From Microbacterium sp. zg-Y1090 (lineage in GTDB: Bacteria > Actinomycetota > Actinomycetes > Actinomycetales > Microbacteriaceae), in NCBI RefSeq assembly GCF_030246945.1, contig NZ_CP126742.1, positions 2,046,001 through 2,110,000 on the forward strand: a DNA stretch of 64,000 nucleotides. Reading direction: 5' to 3'. The notes beneath the pieces were generated by a model, which made no database searches, was not told the origin of the DNA, and saw only the letters and a program-made list of their open reading frames with translations. A program made the position numbers and the translations under genes. The first letter of the stretch is position 1. Every line of letters starts with the position of its first letter. This document shows positions 1 through 8,157 of the stretch, piece by piece.

Positions 1-1117
1 GATTGGTCGCCTTGGAGTCGTCGACCCAGGTCACCCCGTCCGCGACAGCGACGACCTCGATGCGGTGCGGGTCGAGCCGGAAGCGCCGCAGTGCCGCGTC
101 GATCGCCTCGGGGGCGACGCCCAACGCCCTGGCCAGGGCGGCCGCGGCGAGGATGTTCGCGACGATGTGCGGGGCGGCGAGGCCCCGTGCCTGCAGCTCG
201 GCGACCGTGGTCAGCTCCAGTGCGCTGGTCGCCCGCTCTTCGAGGAACGCCCGGTCCACCAGGATGCCGTCCACGACACCCAGGTCGCTCGGGCCAGGCA
301 CGCCCAGGTCGAATCCGATGGCGCGGCATCCTTCGACGACATCGGCCTGCTCGACCATCGTGCGGGTGGCCACGTCGGCCTTGTTGTACACGCACGCCAC
401 GCGCGTGTAGGAGTACACCACCGCCTTGGCGTCGCGGTACGCCTCGAAGGAGCCGTGCCACTCCAGGTGGTCGTCGGCGAGGTTCAGGCACACCGATGCC
501 GCGGGTGAGACGGGCTGCGGTCCCGACTGCAGTCCGAGATACCAGAGCTGGTGGCTGGACAGCTCGACGACGAGAGCGTCGAACCCGGCGGGGTCGCGCA
601 CCGCGTCGAGCACGGGGACGCCGATGTTGCCGCAGGGCGCGGCGCGCAGTCCCCCCTCGACCATCATGGTCGCCGCCATCCGCGTGGTCGTGGTCTTGCC
701 GTTGGTGCCGGTCACCAGCACCCACTCGGCCGGGCGCCCGTCCGGCCGCAGCACCTTGTCGCGCACGCGCCAGGCCAGTTCGACGTCGCCCCACAGGGGC
801 ACGCCGGCATCCTGCGCCCAGCGGATCACGGGGTGATGCGGCGGGAATCCGGGTGAGGCGACGATCACCTCGGGCGCGAAGTCGGTGAGTTCCGCCGGCA
901 CCTGCTGCAGCGACCCCGTCCAGAGCTCGGCGCCGATCACGGGCAGGAGCCGGGCGTACTCCTCCGCGGCGTTCTCGGTGAGCACGAGCACCCGCGCGCC
1001 GAGCTCGGCGAGCGTGTCGGCGACCGAGAACCCCGTCACGGACAACCCGAGCACGGCCACCCGCAGCCCGCTCCAGTCCGCATGCCAGCTGGTCAGTGCG
1101 TCCAGGCGCGAGGTCAC
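1..1117 (-). CDS. murD: MurD, UDP-MurNAc-L-Ala:D-Glu ligase (3' part outside window)
   Basis: Cytoplasmic Mur ligase that adds D-glutamate to UDP-MurNAc-L-alanine in peptidoglycan precursor synthesis. I translated the minus strand by hand. After a Rossmann-like start (VAVLGLSVTGFS) comes the ATP-binding loop GTNGKTTTT near residue 135, then the central-domain stretches LSSHQLWYL and LNLADDHLEWHGS, and WVDDSKATN just before the left edge. About 372 codons are visible of roughly 500 expected, so the C-terminal domain is missing here. The GTG start at 1117-1115 shares GTGA with the mraY stop, which implies translational coupling in the dcw operon. Confidence 0.95.
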   Translation of the reverse strand, partial: MTSRLDALTSWHADWSGLRVAVLGLSVTGFSVADTLAELGARVLVLTENAAEEYARLLPVIGAELWTGSLQQVPAELTDFAPEVIVASPGFPPHHPVIRWAQDAGVPLWGDVELAWRVRDKVLRPDGRPAEWVLVTGTNGKTTTTRMAATMMVEGGLRAAPCGNIGVPVLDAVRDPAGFDALVVELSSHQLWYLGLQSGPQPVSPAASVCLNLADDHLEWHGSFEAYRDAKAVVYSYTRVACVYNKADVATRTMVEQADVVEGCRAIGFDLGVPGPSDLGVVDGILVDRAFLEERATSALELTTVAELQARGLAAPHIVANILAAAALARALGVAPEAIDAALRRFRLDPHRIEVVAVADGVTWVDDSKATN

Positions 1118-2223
1118 TGCGCTGCCAGCCATTCGACGTAGAAGAAGCCCACGCCCGTGACGGCGAGCATGCCGGCGATGATCCACATGCGCACCACGAT
1201 GGTGATCTCGGGCCAGCCGCGCAGTTCGAGGTGGTGGTGGAACGGACTCATCAGGAAGATGCGCTTGCCGCCGGTGGCCTTGAAGTAGTACCGCTGCAGC
1301 ACGACCGATCCCGGCGCGATGACGAAGACGCCGGCGATGAGCACGGCCAGCAGCTCGGTGCGGGTCAGGATCGACATGGCGACGATCACGCCGCCGATGG
1401 ACATCGAGCCCACATCGCCCATGAAGATCTTCGCCTTGGGCGCGTTCCACCAGAGGAAGCCGACGAGCGCGCCGACGAACGACGCCGCGACGATCGTCAG
1501 GTCCAGCGGGTCGCGCGTGTAGTAGCAGGCATCGGCGTACGACGGCACCAGGGCGACGCTGCTGCATCGCTGCTGGAACTGCCAGAACGCCACCAGGCTG
1601 TATGCCGAGACGGTGAAGATGCCCGCGCCGGCGGCGAGGCCGTCGAGGCCGTCGGTGAGGTTCGTCGCGTTGGACCACGCCACCGACAGGAACGACACCC
1701 ACACCAGGTACAGGATCCAGCCGACGATGGCACCGAGCGCCATGAACGACAGCACCGGGATGTCGCGGAAGAGGGAGATGTAGGGCGAAGCCGGGGTGAT
1801 CCCGCGGACGTTGGGGAAGTTCAGGGCGAGGATGCCGAAGGGCACCGCCACCAGCACCTGACCGAGCACCTTGCGCCAGCCGGAGAGACCGAGGCTGCGC
1901 TGACTGCGCACCTTCATCGCGTCGTCGATGAGGCCGACCACACCCAGTCCCACCATCATCCACAGCACCAGCAGGCCCGACGCGGTGGGCGGGCTCCCGC
2001 CGGTGAAGGTGCCGGTGAAGTAGCCGACCAGGGCGCCCAGGATGAAGACGATGCCGCCCATCGTGGGCGTGCCGCGCTTGGCGGCGTGCTGCGGGTTGTT
2101 GCCGTCTTCGGGGGTGCGGATCACCTGCCCCCAGCCCAGCCGCTCGAACAGGCGGATGAACAGGGGCGTGAGGAACAGCGTGAACGCCAATGAGATCGTG
2201 GCGGCGACGAGGAGGGATCTCAC
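1114..2223 (-). CDS. mraY: MraY, phospho-MurNAc-pentapeptide translocase
   Basis: Integral membrane enzyme that moves phospho-MurNAc-pentapeptide from UDP onto undecaprenyl phosphate to make lipid I. At 369 residues it is normal for the family. About ten hydrophobic segments are visible. Family signatures present are LIDDAMKV (the Asp pair), FMGDVGSMSIGG (Mg/substrate site) and the HHHLELRGW motif near the C-terminus. The GTG start at 2223 overlaps the murF stop as GTGA, and the gene's own stop overlaps the murD start in the same way, so murF, mraY and murD are read as one coupled unit. Confidence 0.97.
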   Translation of the reverse strand: MRSLLVAATISLAFTLFLTPLFIRLFERLGWGQVIRTPEDGNNPQHAAKRGTPTMGGIVFILGALVGYFTGTFTGGSPPTASGLLVLWMMVGLGVVGLIDDAMKVRSQRSLGLSGWRKVLGQVLVAVPFGILALNFPNVRGITPASPYISLFRDIPVLSFMALGAIVGWILYLVWVSFLSVAWSNATNLTDGLDGLAAGAGIFTVSAYSLVAFWQFQQRCSSVALVPSYADACYYTRDPLDLTIVAASFVGALVGFLWWNAPKAKIFMGDVGSMSIGGVIVAMSILTRTELLAVLIAGVFVIAPGSVVLQRYYFKATGGKRIFLMSPFHHHLELRGWPEITIVVRMWIIAGMLAVTGVGFFYVEWLAAQ

Positions 2224-3632
2224 GAGAACGATTCTCCCAGACGATCGCCCAGATGCCTCAGGCCGGCCGAATTGGACGACTTCACCAGCACGCGGTCGCC
2301 GTCGCGAAGCTCCCCCATGAGGTAGTCGTACGCCTCATCGGCGGTCGCGAAGAACACCGCCTCGCCGTCCCACGACCCTTCGGAGATCACGGAGATGAAC
2401 AGGCGCCGCGCTTCAGCGCCGATCACCACGATGCGGCGGATGTTCAGCCGAACGGCCAGCAGACCGATGCGGTCGTGCTCCTCGCCGGCGTACTCCCCCA
2501 GTTCGCTCATGGCGCCCAGCACCGCCACCGTGCGCTCCCCGGGGCCGACGATCTGCGCGAGGGTGCGCAGCGCCGCGGCCATCGAGTCGGGGCTGGCGTT
2601 GTAGGCGTCGTTGATGATGCGGACGCGCTCGGACCCGAGCGGCTGCATGCGCCACCGCTCGGCGAGGTCCATCGTCTCCAGGCGCGCGACGGCGGACGCC
2701 GCAGGCACCCCGAGGGCGACGGCGGCGGTCAGGGCGGCCAGCGCGTTCATGACGTGGTGCTCCCCCAGCACCCGCAGGCGCAGCGGCATCCGCTCGCCGT
2801 CGACGACGACCGTGCAGGTGGTGCCGTCGGCGTGCACCTCGACGTCCTCCGCGCGGACGTCGGCCGCGCTCGTGCGGCCGAACCAGCGCACGTCCTGATC
2901 GCGCTCGGCGGCGATGGACGCCATCGTCGCCACACGCGAATCGTCGGCGTTCAGCACGGCGACGCCGCCGCGGCGCACCGCGTGGATCAGCTCGGACTTC
3001 GCCCGCAGCGTCGCCTCGACACCGCCGAACCCGCCGGCGTGGGCCATCCCCACCATGAGCACCACCCCGATGTCGGGCTCGACGAGCCCCGCGAGGCGCG
3101 CGATCTCGCCGGGACCGCTCGCGCCGAACTCACTGACGAGGTACCGGGTGTCGGCCGTGACCCGCAGCATGGTCAGCGGGGCGCCGACCTCGTTGTTGAA
3201 CGACGCGCGCGGCGCCACGGTCTCACCCTCGTCCTGCAGGATGCGGGCGAGCATGTTCTTGGTCGTGGTCTTGCCGTTCGAGCCGGTGATGCCCACGATG
3301 CGCAGGTCTCCCCCGGCCCGCACGCGTGCGACGACCTCGCGCGCCAGGTCGGCCAGGGCCGCCACGGCGTCGGCGACGACGATCTGCGAGATCTCGGCAT
3401 CCACCGGTCGCTCGACGAGCGCCAGCACGGCACCGCGCTCGAGGGCGGCGCCGACAAACAGGTGTCCGTCGGTGTCGGCCCCCGGCTTGGCGACGAACAG
3501 TCCGCCGGGTTCGATGAGGCGGGAATCGGTGTCCACCCCGCCGGACACGACGGTGTCGGGACCGGCACCGGCAACCGGGCGCAGCTCGCCTCCGGTGGCG
3601 CGGGCGACTTCCGCGAACGTCAAGGGGATCAT
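2220..3632 (-). CDS. murF: MurF, D-Ala-D-Ala adding ligase
   Basis: Cytoplasmic ligase that adds D-Ala-D-Ala to the UDP-MurNAc-tripeptide. The P-loop GSNGKTTTKNM lies in the central domain and NNEVGAPLT follows it. ATG at 3632 gives 470 residues starting MIPLTFAEVARATGG, which fits the family. The open frame continues upstream to a GTG at 3662, but that extension (RAHDRERTP) looks non-family. Upstream comes ftsI, 48 bp away. In most bacteria murE would stand between these two genes. This is a plain single MurF and not a MurE-MurF fusion. Confidence 0.95.
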   Translation of the reverse strand: MIPLTFAEVARATGGELRPVAGAGPDTVVSGGVDTDSRLIEPGGLFVAKPGADTDGHLFVGAALERGAVLALVERPVDAEISQIVVADAVAALADLAREVVARVRAGGDLRIVGITGSNGKTTTKNMLARILQDEGETVAPRASFNNEVGAPLTMLRVTADTRYLVSEFGASGPGEIARLAGLVEPDIGVVLMVGMAHAGGFGGVEATLRAKSELIHAVRRGGVAVLNADDSRVATMASIAAERDQDVRWFGRTSAADVRAEDVEVHADGTTCTVVVDGERMPLRLRVLGEHHVMNALAALTAAVALGVPAASAVARLETMDLAERWRMQPLGSERVRIINDAYNASPDSMAAALRTLAQIVGPGERTVAVLGAMSELGEYAGEEHDRIGLLAVRLNIRRIVVIGAEARRLFISVISEGSWDGEAVFFATADEAYDYLMGELRDGDRVLVKSSNSAGLRHLGDRLGESFS

Positions 3633-3680
3633 GGGTGTCCGTTCTCGATCATGAGCACGCACGCCCGTGCAGGGGCGCGA

Positions 3681-5459
3681 TCAGTGCGTCTTGGGAAGAA
3701 GGGGCGTCTGCGAGCCGGAGGGCAGAACGCGGTAGTTCTTGAGCACCTGCGTCATGGCCTTCTGGAAGGCCTGACGGTTCGCAGCAGACGACTTAATCGT
3801 AGTCGGCTCGTCCAGGGTGGTCAGCACGATGTACTGCGGATCGTCAGCCGGCACGATGCCGATGAGCGAGGTGAAGTAGACCCCCGCCTTGTACGCCCCG
3901 TCGCCGGCGATCTGCGCGGTGCCGGTCTTGGCGGCGATGCGGTAGCCGTCGACGGCGATGAACGGACCCATCTGCGCCTGCACTGCGACGTTCTCGAGCA
4001 TGAGCGTGACCGCATCGGCAGCCTCCTGCGAGACCACCCGCTCGGGCTCGGGCAGGTCGGGCTCGACCACGGTGCCGTCGGCGAGTGTGCACGACTCCAC
4101 GAGCGACAGCGGCATCTTGATCCCGCCGTTGGCGAGCGCCTGGTAGGCGCTGGCCACCTGGGGCGAGGTCATCGTGAAGCCCTGCCCGAAGGTCGTGGCG
4201 TAGAAAGTCTGGTTGTCCCACTCCGACGCGGGGTACAGCACGCCCTGCGGCTCCTGAGGCCATCCGACCGCGGTGCCCCGCCCCACGCCGAACCGCTCCA
4301 GGTAGTCGTGTCGCACCTCGGCGGAGAGCATCTCGCCGAATTTCGACAGGGCCACGTTCGACGAGTCGATGAGGGCGCCGGTCAGGGTGTAGTTGAGCAC
4401 CGGGTGCGATTCGAAGTCGCCCACGCGTGCGCCGTTGGGGAAGACCTCGTAGTCGCCCGCCGTCACCGTGGTGTCGGGCGTCGCCACGCCCGCGTCGATG
4501 ACGCTGGCGGCGGTGATCGCCTTCAGGGTGGAGCCCGGCTCGTACGACTCGAGGAACAGCCGCGACCCCCGGTCCTCTGCGGCGGATCCGTCGACGTTGT
4601 TGGGGTCGACCGTGGGGTACTCCGCTGCCGCCCGGATCTTCCCCGTGGCGACTTCGACCACGAGGATCGCGCCGCTGTTGGCCTGCTTGTTCTGCACTTC
4701 TTCGGCGACGAGCTGCTGCAGGTACCACTGCAGGTCGCGGTCGATCGTCAGCTGCAGTGTGCCGCCGTCGACAGCGGGCGTCTCCGTCACCGTGCCCGGG
4801 ATGACGACGCCGTCCTTGCCCCGCTGGTAGAGGCGCTCCCCGTCGGCCGCGGAGAGGCAGGTGTTCTCCATCTGCTCGATACCCGCCAGCGGCTCGCCGT
4901 CACCGCCCATGAAGCCCAGGAGGTTGCCGGCGACGGCGCCGTCGGGGTACGTGCGCTGCGGGTGCATGTCGAACCGCAGGTACGGGGCGCGCAGCTCGGC
5001 AAGGGCACGGTACTGCTCGGTCGTCAGCCCGCGCTTCAGGTAGGCGAAGCGGCTGCCCGGATCCTTGGCGAGTGCCTGCGCGACGATCCCCTGCACTTCG
5101 GCGGCGGTCTGTCCGGTGATCGCCGCCATCTCCGCCGACACCTGCTCCCACGGCACCTCGACGGTGACGCCGTCGACCTCGCGCTCGATGGGACCGACAT
5201 TGAGCGGGTCGAGCTTGCCGTCGTACATCAGGATGCTCGTGGCCAGCGCGTCGCCGTCGGCATCCACGATCTCGCCTCGCGTGCCGTACAGGTGCTCCCG
5301 GGCGCCCAGCGCCAGTGCCTGCGAGTCGGCGATGTGCTCGTCGGCGTTGACGACCTGGATGTCGACGAGCCGCACGATGAAGCCGGCCAGCACCGCCAGG
5401 ACCACGGCGAGGGCGACGATGGTGCGCCGACGCGGGCTGCGGGAGGCTCGGGTCGTCAT
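3681..5459 (-). CDS. ftsI: FtsI/PBP3-type peptidoglycan transpeptidase
   Basis: Class B penicillin-binding protein of the divisome, which crosslinks septal peptidoglycan outside the membrane. ATG at 5459 gives 592 residues. There is a basic N-terminus and one membrane anchor (about residues 12-30), then a dimerisation domain and the transpeptidase domain. The active-site motifs are STLK (Ser about residue 310), SSN and KTGTAQ. No PASTA domains follow. The open frame runs upstream to 6254, but that part overlaps ftsL antiframe and was discarded. The start lies 5 bp after the ftsL stop. Confidence 0.95.
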   Translation of the reverse strand: MTTRASRSPRRRTIVALAVVLAVLAGFIVRLVDIQVVNADEHIADSQALALGAREHLYGTRGEIVDADGDALATSILMYDGKLDPLNVGPIEREVDGVTVEVPWEQVSAEMAAITGQTAAEVQGIVAQALAKDPGSRFAYLKRGLTTEQYRALAELRAPYLRFDMHPQRTYPDGAVAGNLLGFMGGDGEPLAGIEQMENTCLSAADGERLYQRGKDGVVIPGTVTETPAVDGGTLQLTIDRDLQWYLQQLVAEEVQNKQANSGAILVVEVATGKIRAAAEYPTVDPNNVDGSAAEDRGSRLFLESYEPGSTLKAITAASVIDAGVATPDTTVTAGDYEVFPNGARVGDFESHPVLNYTLTGALIDSSNVALSKFGEMLSAEVRHDYLERFGVGRGTAVGWPQEPQGVLYPASEWDNQTFYATTFGQGFTMTSPQVASAYQALANGGIKMPLSLVESCTLADGTVVEPDLPEPERVVSQEAADAVTLMLENVAVQAQMGPFIAVDGYRIAAKTGTAQIAGDGAYKAGVYFTSLIGIVPADDPQYIVLTTLDEPTTIKSSAANRQAFQKAMTQVLKNYRVLPSGSQTPLLPKTH

Positions 5460-5464
5460 GTCAG

Positions 5465-6070
5465 TCAGTGTGTGCGGGGAACGGGGAGACCGTCGGACAC
5501 GGGCGGGGGTGTCGCGGCATCGGCCGCGGCAGCGGCGTCGGATGCCGTCTCCTCGGGCACGGCCACGCCGCCGATGGTGGCGCTGGGCGCGGTGACCAGC
5601 GGTGCGTCGGCGATGAGGGCGTTGGGCACGGCGGGTCGGCCGAGCGCGTCGATCGTGGAGCCTCCGAGCGCTGCGGCGCCGGAGCCGAGGACCGCCCCGT
5701 CGCTCAGGCGCAGGTAGCTGGGCGACTCGGCGATGACCATGCCGAGCGCGGAGGCGTTCGCCGCGAGGAACTGCGGAGAGCTCAAGCCGGCGACGTCGTC
5801 GATGAGGATCTGCTTCTGGTAGGTCAGGTCGCGCTGCTCGCGGGTGAGTTGGGACACCTCGTAGGAGCCCTGGGTCATGAGGATCGACAGGCCCATCTGC
5901 GCCGTGCCGATGGCGATGGCGCCGCTGACGGCGATGATTCCGTACAGCAGGCGCGGCCGACGGCGCGGCGTGGGAACGGGAACGGCTTCGAGGCGCCGAC
6001 CGGGGGCGGGCGACGGTGTCGGCAGAGCGCGTGCGGCGGCGGCCGCGGAGCTCAAGGGCAGCGTGCTCAT
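5465..6070 (-). CDS. ftsL: FtsL-like divisome protein
   Basis: 201-residue bitopic protein at the place of actinobacterial FtsL, between rsmH and ftsI. It has an Ala/Pro-rich cytoplasmic tail, one membrane segment (about residues 42-64) and a short extracytoplasmic region rich in charged and Gln residues that can form a coiled coil ([18 protein letters not shown]). The C-terminal third is low-complexity, Ala/Pro/Val-rich. Sequence identity to FtsL is always weak, so position and topology carry the call. Its ATG overlaps the rsmH stop as ATGA. In the family it joins FtsB/FtsQ and activates FtsWI. Confidence 0.75.
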   Translation of the reverse strand: MSTLPLSSAAAAARALPTPSPAPGRRLEAVPVPTPRRRPRLLYGIIAVSGAIAIGTAQMGLSILMTQGSYEVSQLTREQRDLTYQKQILIDDVAGLSSPQFLAANASALGMVIAESPSYLRLSDGAVLGSGAAALGGSTIDALGRPAVPNALIADAPLVTAPSATIGGVAVPEETASDAAAAADAATPPPVSDGLPVPRTH

Positions 6071-7020
6071 GCGTCCTCCCGCAGTCGCTCGGCGGCGCGC
6101 AGGCGCACGGGCGTGGCCCGGGGGTTGCGTGCGCGCTCCTCGGCGGTGGCGAGCTCCGCGCCCCTGACCAGCAGCCGCATCCGCGGGGCGTGCTCGGGCA
6201 GCTCCACCGGCAGTCCGGCCGGAGCAGTGGATGCCGACGCCGCCGCCAGCTCACGCTTGACCAGGCGGTCCTCCAGCGACTGGTACGACAGCACGACGAT
6301 GCGTCCGCCGACGGGCAGGAGCCCCAGCGCGGCCGGGATCGCGCGCTCCAGCGCGGACAGTTCGGCGTTGACTTCGACGCGCAGCGCCTGGAAGACGCGC
6401 TTGGCGGGGTGGCCGGCGTTCATCAGAGCCGCCGGGGTCGCCGCCTGCAGGATGTCCACCAGCCGGCCGGAGCGCTCGATCGGCTCCGTACGGCGGGCCT
6501 CGATGATCGCGCGGGCGTAGCGGCCGGCGAGCTTCTCCTCGCCATAGCGCTCGAAGATGCGGCGCAGATCCCCTTCGCCGTAGGTGGCGAGGATGTCCGC
6601 GGCGGTGGTGCCGGCGCTCTGGTCCATGCGCATGTCCAGCGGCGCGTCCTGCGCATAGGCGAAGCCGCGGTCGGCCTCGTCCAGCTGCAGGGACGACACG
6701 CCCAGGTCGAACAGGATCGCGTCGGCCGCGTGCGCGCCGGCGCCGCGCACCGCGTCGACGATGCCGTCGTAGACGGTGTGCACCAGGGTGACCCGGTCGC
6801 CGAAGCGGGCCAGGCGCTCCCCCGCGATCCGCAGGGCGTCGCTGTCGCGGTCCAGACCGATCAGGCGCGCCTGCGGGAACCGCTCGAGCATGGCCTCGGA
6901 GTGGCCTCCCATGCCGAGGGTGGCGTCGACGTACACGGCCCCCTCGTGCTGCAGGGCGGGACCGAGCAGCTCGACGCAGCGGTCGAGCATGACGGGGGTG
7001 TGGATGTCACGGGCTTCCAT
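6067..7020 (-). CDS. rsmH: RsmH, 16S rRNA (cytosine-1402 N4)-methyltransferase
   Basis: SAM-dependent methyltransferase (MraW) that modifies C1402 in the decoding centre of 16S rRNA. Signature stretches are HTPVMLDR at the N-terminus, the SAM loop [26 protein letters not shown], and the C-terminal [20 protein letters not shown] at 7020 ([10 protein letters not shown]) gives 317 residues, the usual family length. A second in-frame ATG at 7056 would add 12 residues; neither has a well-spaced Shine-Dalgarno sequence. It lies second in the dcw operon, about 100 bp after mraZ. Confidence 0.93.
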   Translation of the reverse strand: MEARDIHTPVMLDRCVELLGPALQHEGAVYVDATLGMGGHSEAMLERFPQARLIGLDRDSDALRIAGERLARFGDRVTLVHTVYDGIVDAVRGAGAHAADAILFDLGVSSLQLDEADRGFAYAQDAPLDMRMDQSAGTTAADILATYGEGDLRRIFERYGEEKLAGRYARAIIEARRTEPIERSGRLVDILQAATPAALMNAGHPAKRVFQALRVEVNAELSALERAIPAALGLLPVGGRIVVLSYQSLEDRLVKRELAAASASTAPAGLPVELPEHAPRMRLLVRGAELATAEERARNPRATPVRLRAAERLREDA

Positions 7021-7118
7021 GATGTGAAGGGCGTGGCCCTCGATCCTGATCCCCATCCGCTCCGACCTGGCACCGGGGAAGTGTGTCAGGGCGTGCGGCT
7101 GGGAGTCACGATCGAGGC

Positions 7119-7550
7119 TCAGAACAGGCCCGGGATCACCTCCTCCTCCATGTCGGAGTAGCTGTCTTCGTTTCCTTCGGCGTACGCGTTCCACGCGTCG
7201 GCGTTCCAGATCTCGGCGTGCGCGCCGACGCCGGTGACCACGAGCTCGCGGTCGAGGTTGGCGTAGGCGCGCAGGGGCGGCGGGATCGTGATGCGGTTCT
7301 GGCTGTCGGGCTTCTCCGCGCTGGCTGCGGAGAGGAACATGCGCTGGAAGTCACGCGACTGCTTGTTGGTCAGCGGCGCCTCACGGATGCGCTCGTACAC
7401 CCGCTCGAACTCGGCGGTGCTGAACACGTACAGGCAGCGTTCCTGCCCGCGCGTGATGACGATGCCCGGACCGAGGTCGTCGCGGAACTTCGCCGGAAGG
7501 ATGACGCGGCCCTTGTCGTCGAGCTTGGGAGTGTGCGTGCCCAACAGCAT
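7119..7550 (-). CDS. mraZ: MraZ, transcriptional regulator of the dcw cluster
   Basis: 143-residue protein with two SpoVT/AbrB-like halves. It starts [20 protein letters not shown] and holds the second-half motif SQNRITIPP. MraZ proteins form ring oligomers that bind short direct repeats in front of their own gene and repress the dcw operon. ATG at 7550 is chosen because homologues start there; the frame extends 14 codons further up without family similarity. Three 10-bp-phased boxes lie 39-66 bp upstream of the start codon and overlap a possible -10 element, in line with autoregulation. Confidence 0.95.
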   Translation of the reverse strand: MLLGTHTPKLDDKGRVILPAKFRDDLGPGIVITRGQERCLYVFSTAEFERVYERIREAPLTNKQSRDFQRMFLSAASAEKPDSQNRITIPPPLRAYANLDRELVVTGVGAHAEIWNADAWNAYAEGNEDSYSDMEEEVIPGLF

Positions 7551-7588
7551 CGCCACCACCCCCTTCGTCCGGCCCCGTCCAGGTAGCG

Positions 7589-7616
7589 CCACTTTACTCC
7601 ACTTCCCTCCACTTCA
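7589..7616 (-). promoter_or_regulatory. MraZ operator: three phased boxes over the dcw promoter
   Basis: Read on the minus strand, the hexamer AAGTGG occurs three times with an exact 10-bp period (plus-strand CCACTT at 7589, 7599 and 7609). This is the layout of known MraZ boxes (AAGTGG/TGGG-type direct repeats one helical turn apart). The box nearest mraZ overlaps TAAAGT (7596-7591), a candidate -10 hexamer that would give a leader of about 34 nt. Confidence 0.75.
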
Positions 7617-7669
7617 CTACACATCAGGAAGAATCCCCTCCACGATCGGCACGAGGGTGCGGGCGCACG

Positions 7670-7705
7670 AAAAAAGAGCACCGACCCGGAGGTCGATGCT
7701 CTTTT
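7670..7705 (-). terminator. Rho-independent terminator of the DUF3040 gene
   Basis: Stem AAAAGAGCA/TGCTCTTTT with an inner CGACC-CGGA-GGTCG helix. On the minus strand the stem ends in a run of six T. It lies 15 bp after the DUF3040 stop and insulates mraZ from upstream transcription. It is the only classical U-tract terminator I found in the window. Confidence 0.85.
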
Positions 7706-7719
7706 GCGAAGCGGAGGGA

Positions 7720-8091
7720 TCAGCTCCCGCCGTGGCGGCGATCCCAGCGTTCGTTCATGCGGTCCATGAACGAGGTGGAGGAACGTGGAGAGCCGGTGCG
7801 CGGCGACCGGTCTGCCGTCGGCGCACGACCGGGGTCGCGGGTGGGGGTGACGGCCAGCACGACGCCGCCCAGCATGACGATGAACGCCACGACGCCGATG
7901 GCCACGATGCTCGAGGAGACCCCCGCGATCAGCCCCCCGAGGCCGAGCAGCACGAGAACCGTGCCGTAGACGATGTTGCGGTAGCTGAGCGTGCGTCCGT
8001 CGCGAGGCGCGCTCACCACGTCGGCGTCGTTGCGCATGAGATGGCGTTCCATCTCATCGAGCAGGCGCTGCTCCTGTTCGGACAGTGGCAT
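7720..8091 (-). CDS. DUF3040 membrane protein
   Basis: 123-residue protein of the actinobacterial DUF3040 family (M. tuberculosis Rv2169c type). The N-terminus, MPLSEQEQRLLDEMERHL, is the family hallmark. Two hydrophobic segments (about residues 40-60 and 63-82) are followed by a basic, disordered tail ending in WDRRHGG. ATG at 8091 has a good Shine-Dalgarno sequence (AAGGGGGA). A TAGAAT -10 hexamer (8128-8123) would give a short leader. Function is unknown; the gene is regularly found next to the dcw cluster in actinobacteria. Confidence 0.9.
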   Translation of the reverse strand: MPLSEQEQRLLDEMERHLMRNDADVVSAPRDGRTLSYRNIVYGTVLVLLGLGGLIAGVSSSIVAIGVVAFIVMLGGVVLAVTPTRDPGRAPTADRSPRTGSPRSSTSFMDRMNERWDRRHGGS

Positions 8092-8122
8092 GCATCCCCC
8101 TTGTGAGGTCCCAATAGCGACG

Positions 8123-8128
8123 ATTCTA
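8123..8128 (-). promoter_or_regulatory. -10 element for the DUF3040 gene
   Basis: TAGAAT on the minus strand, 32 nt before the ATG, leaving room for a leader of about 25 nt with its Shine-Dalgarno sequence. It is divergent from the idsA promoter, whose -10 lies only 18 bp away. Confidence 0.5.
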
Positions 8129-8145
8129 CCCGTCGCTCTGAGAAC

Positions 8146-8151
8146 TAGGCT
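8146..8151 (+). promoter_or_regulatory. Leaderless -10 element of the polyprenyl synthase gene
   Basis: TAGGCT ends 6 nt before the GTG start, and there is no Shine-Dalgarno sequence. Transcription would start at or next to the GTG. Confidence 0.65.
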
Positions 8152-8157
8152 AGGCCC

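Noticed and set aside
2190..5717. A very long plus-strand open frame (1175 codons) opposite murF and ftsI, and similar long antisense frames elsewhere (1096-2193, 19097-21202, 20029-22848).
   Set aside because: Each lies exactly opposite a well-recognised gene, is dominated by Arg, His, Gly and Ala, and has no domain or ribosome site. This is the usual antisense shadow in high-GC DNA.
5460..6254. Upstream extension of the ftsI reading frame to 857 codons.
   Set aside because: The extension overlaps ftsL and rsmH in another frame, is Arg/His-rich, and the membrane anchor expected at the FtsI N-terminus starts right after the ATG at 5459.
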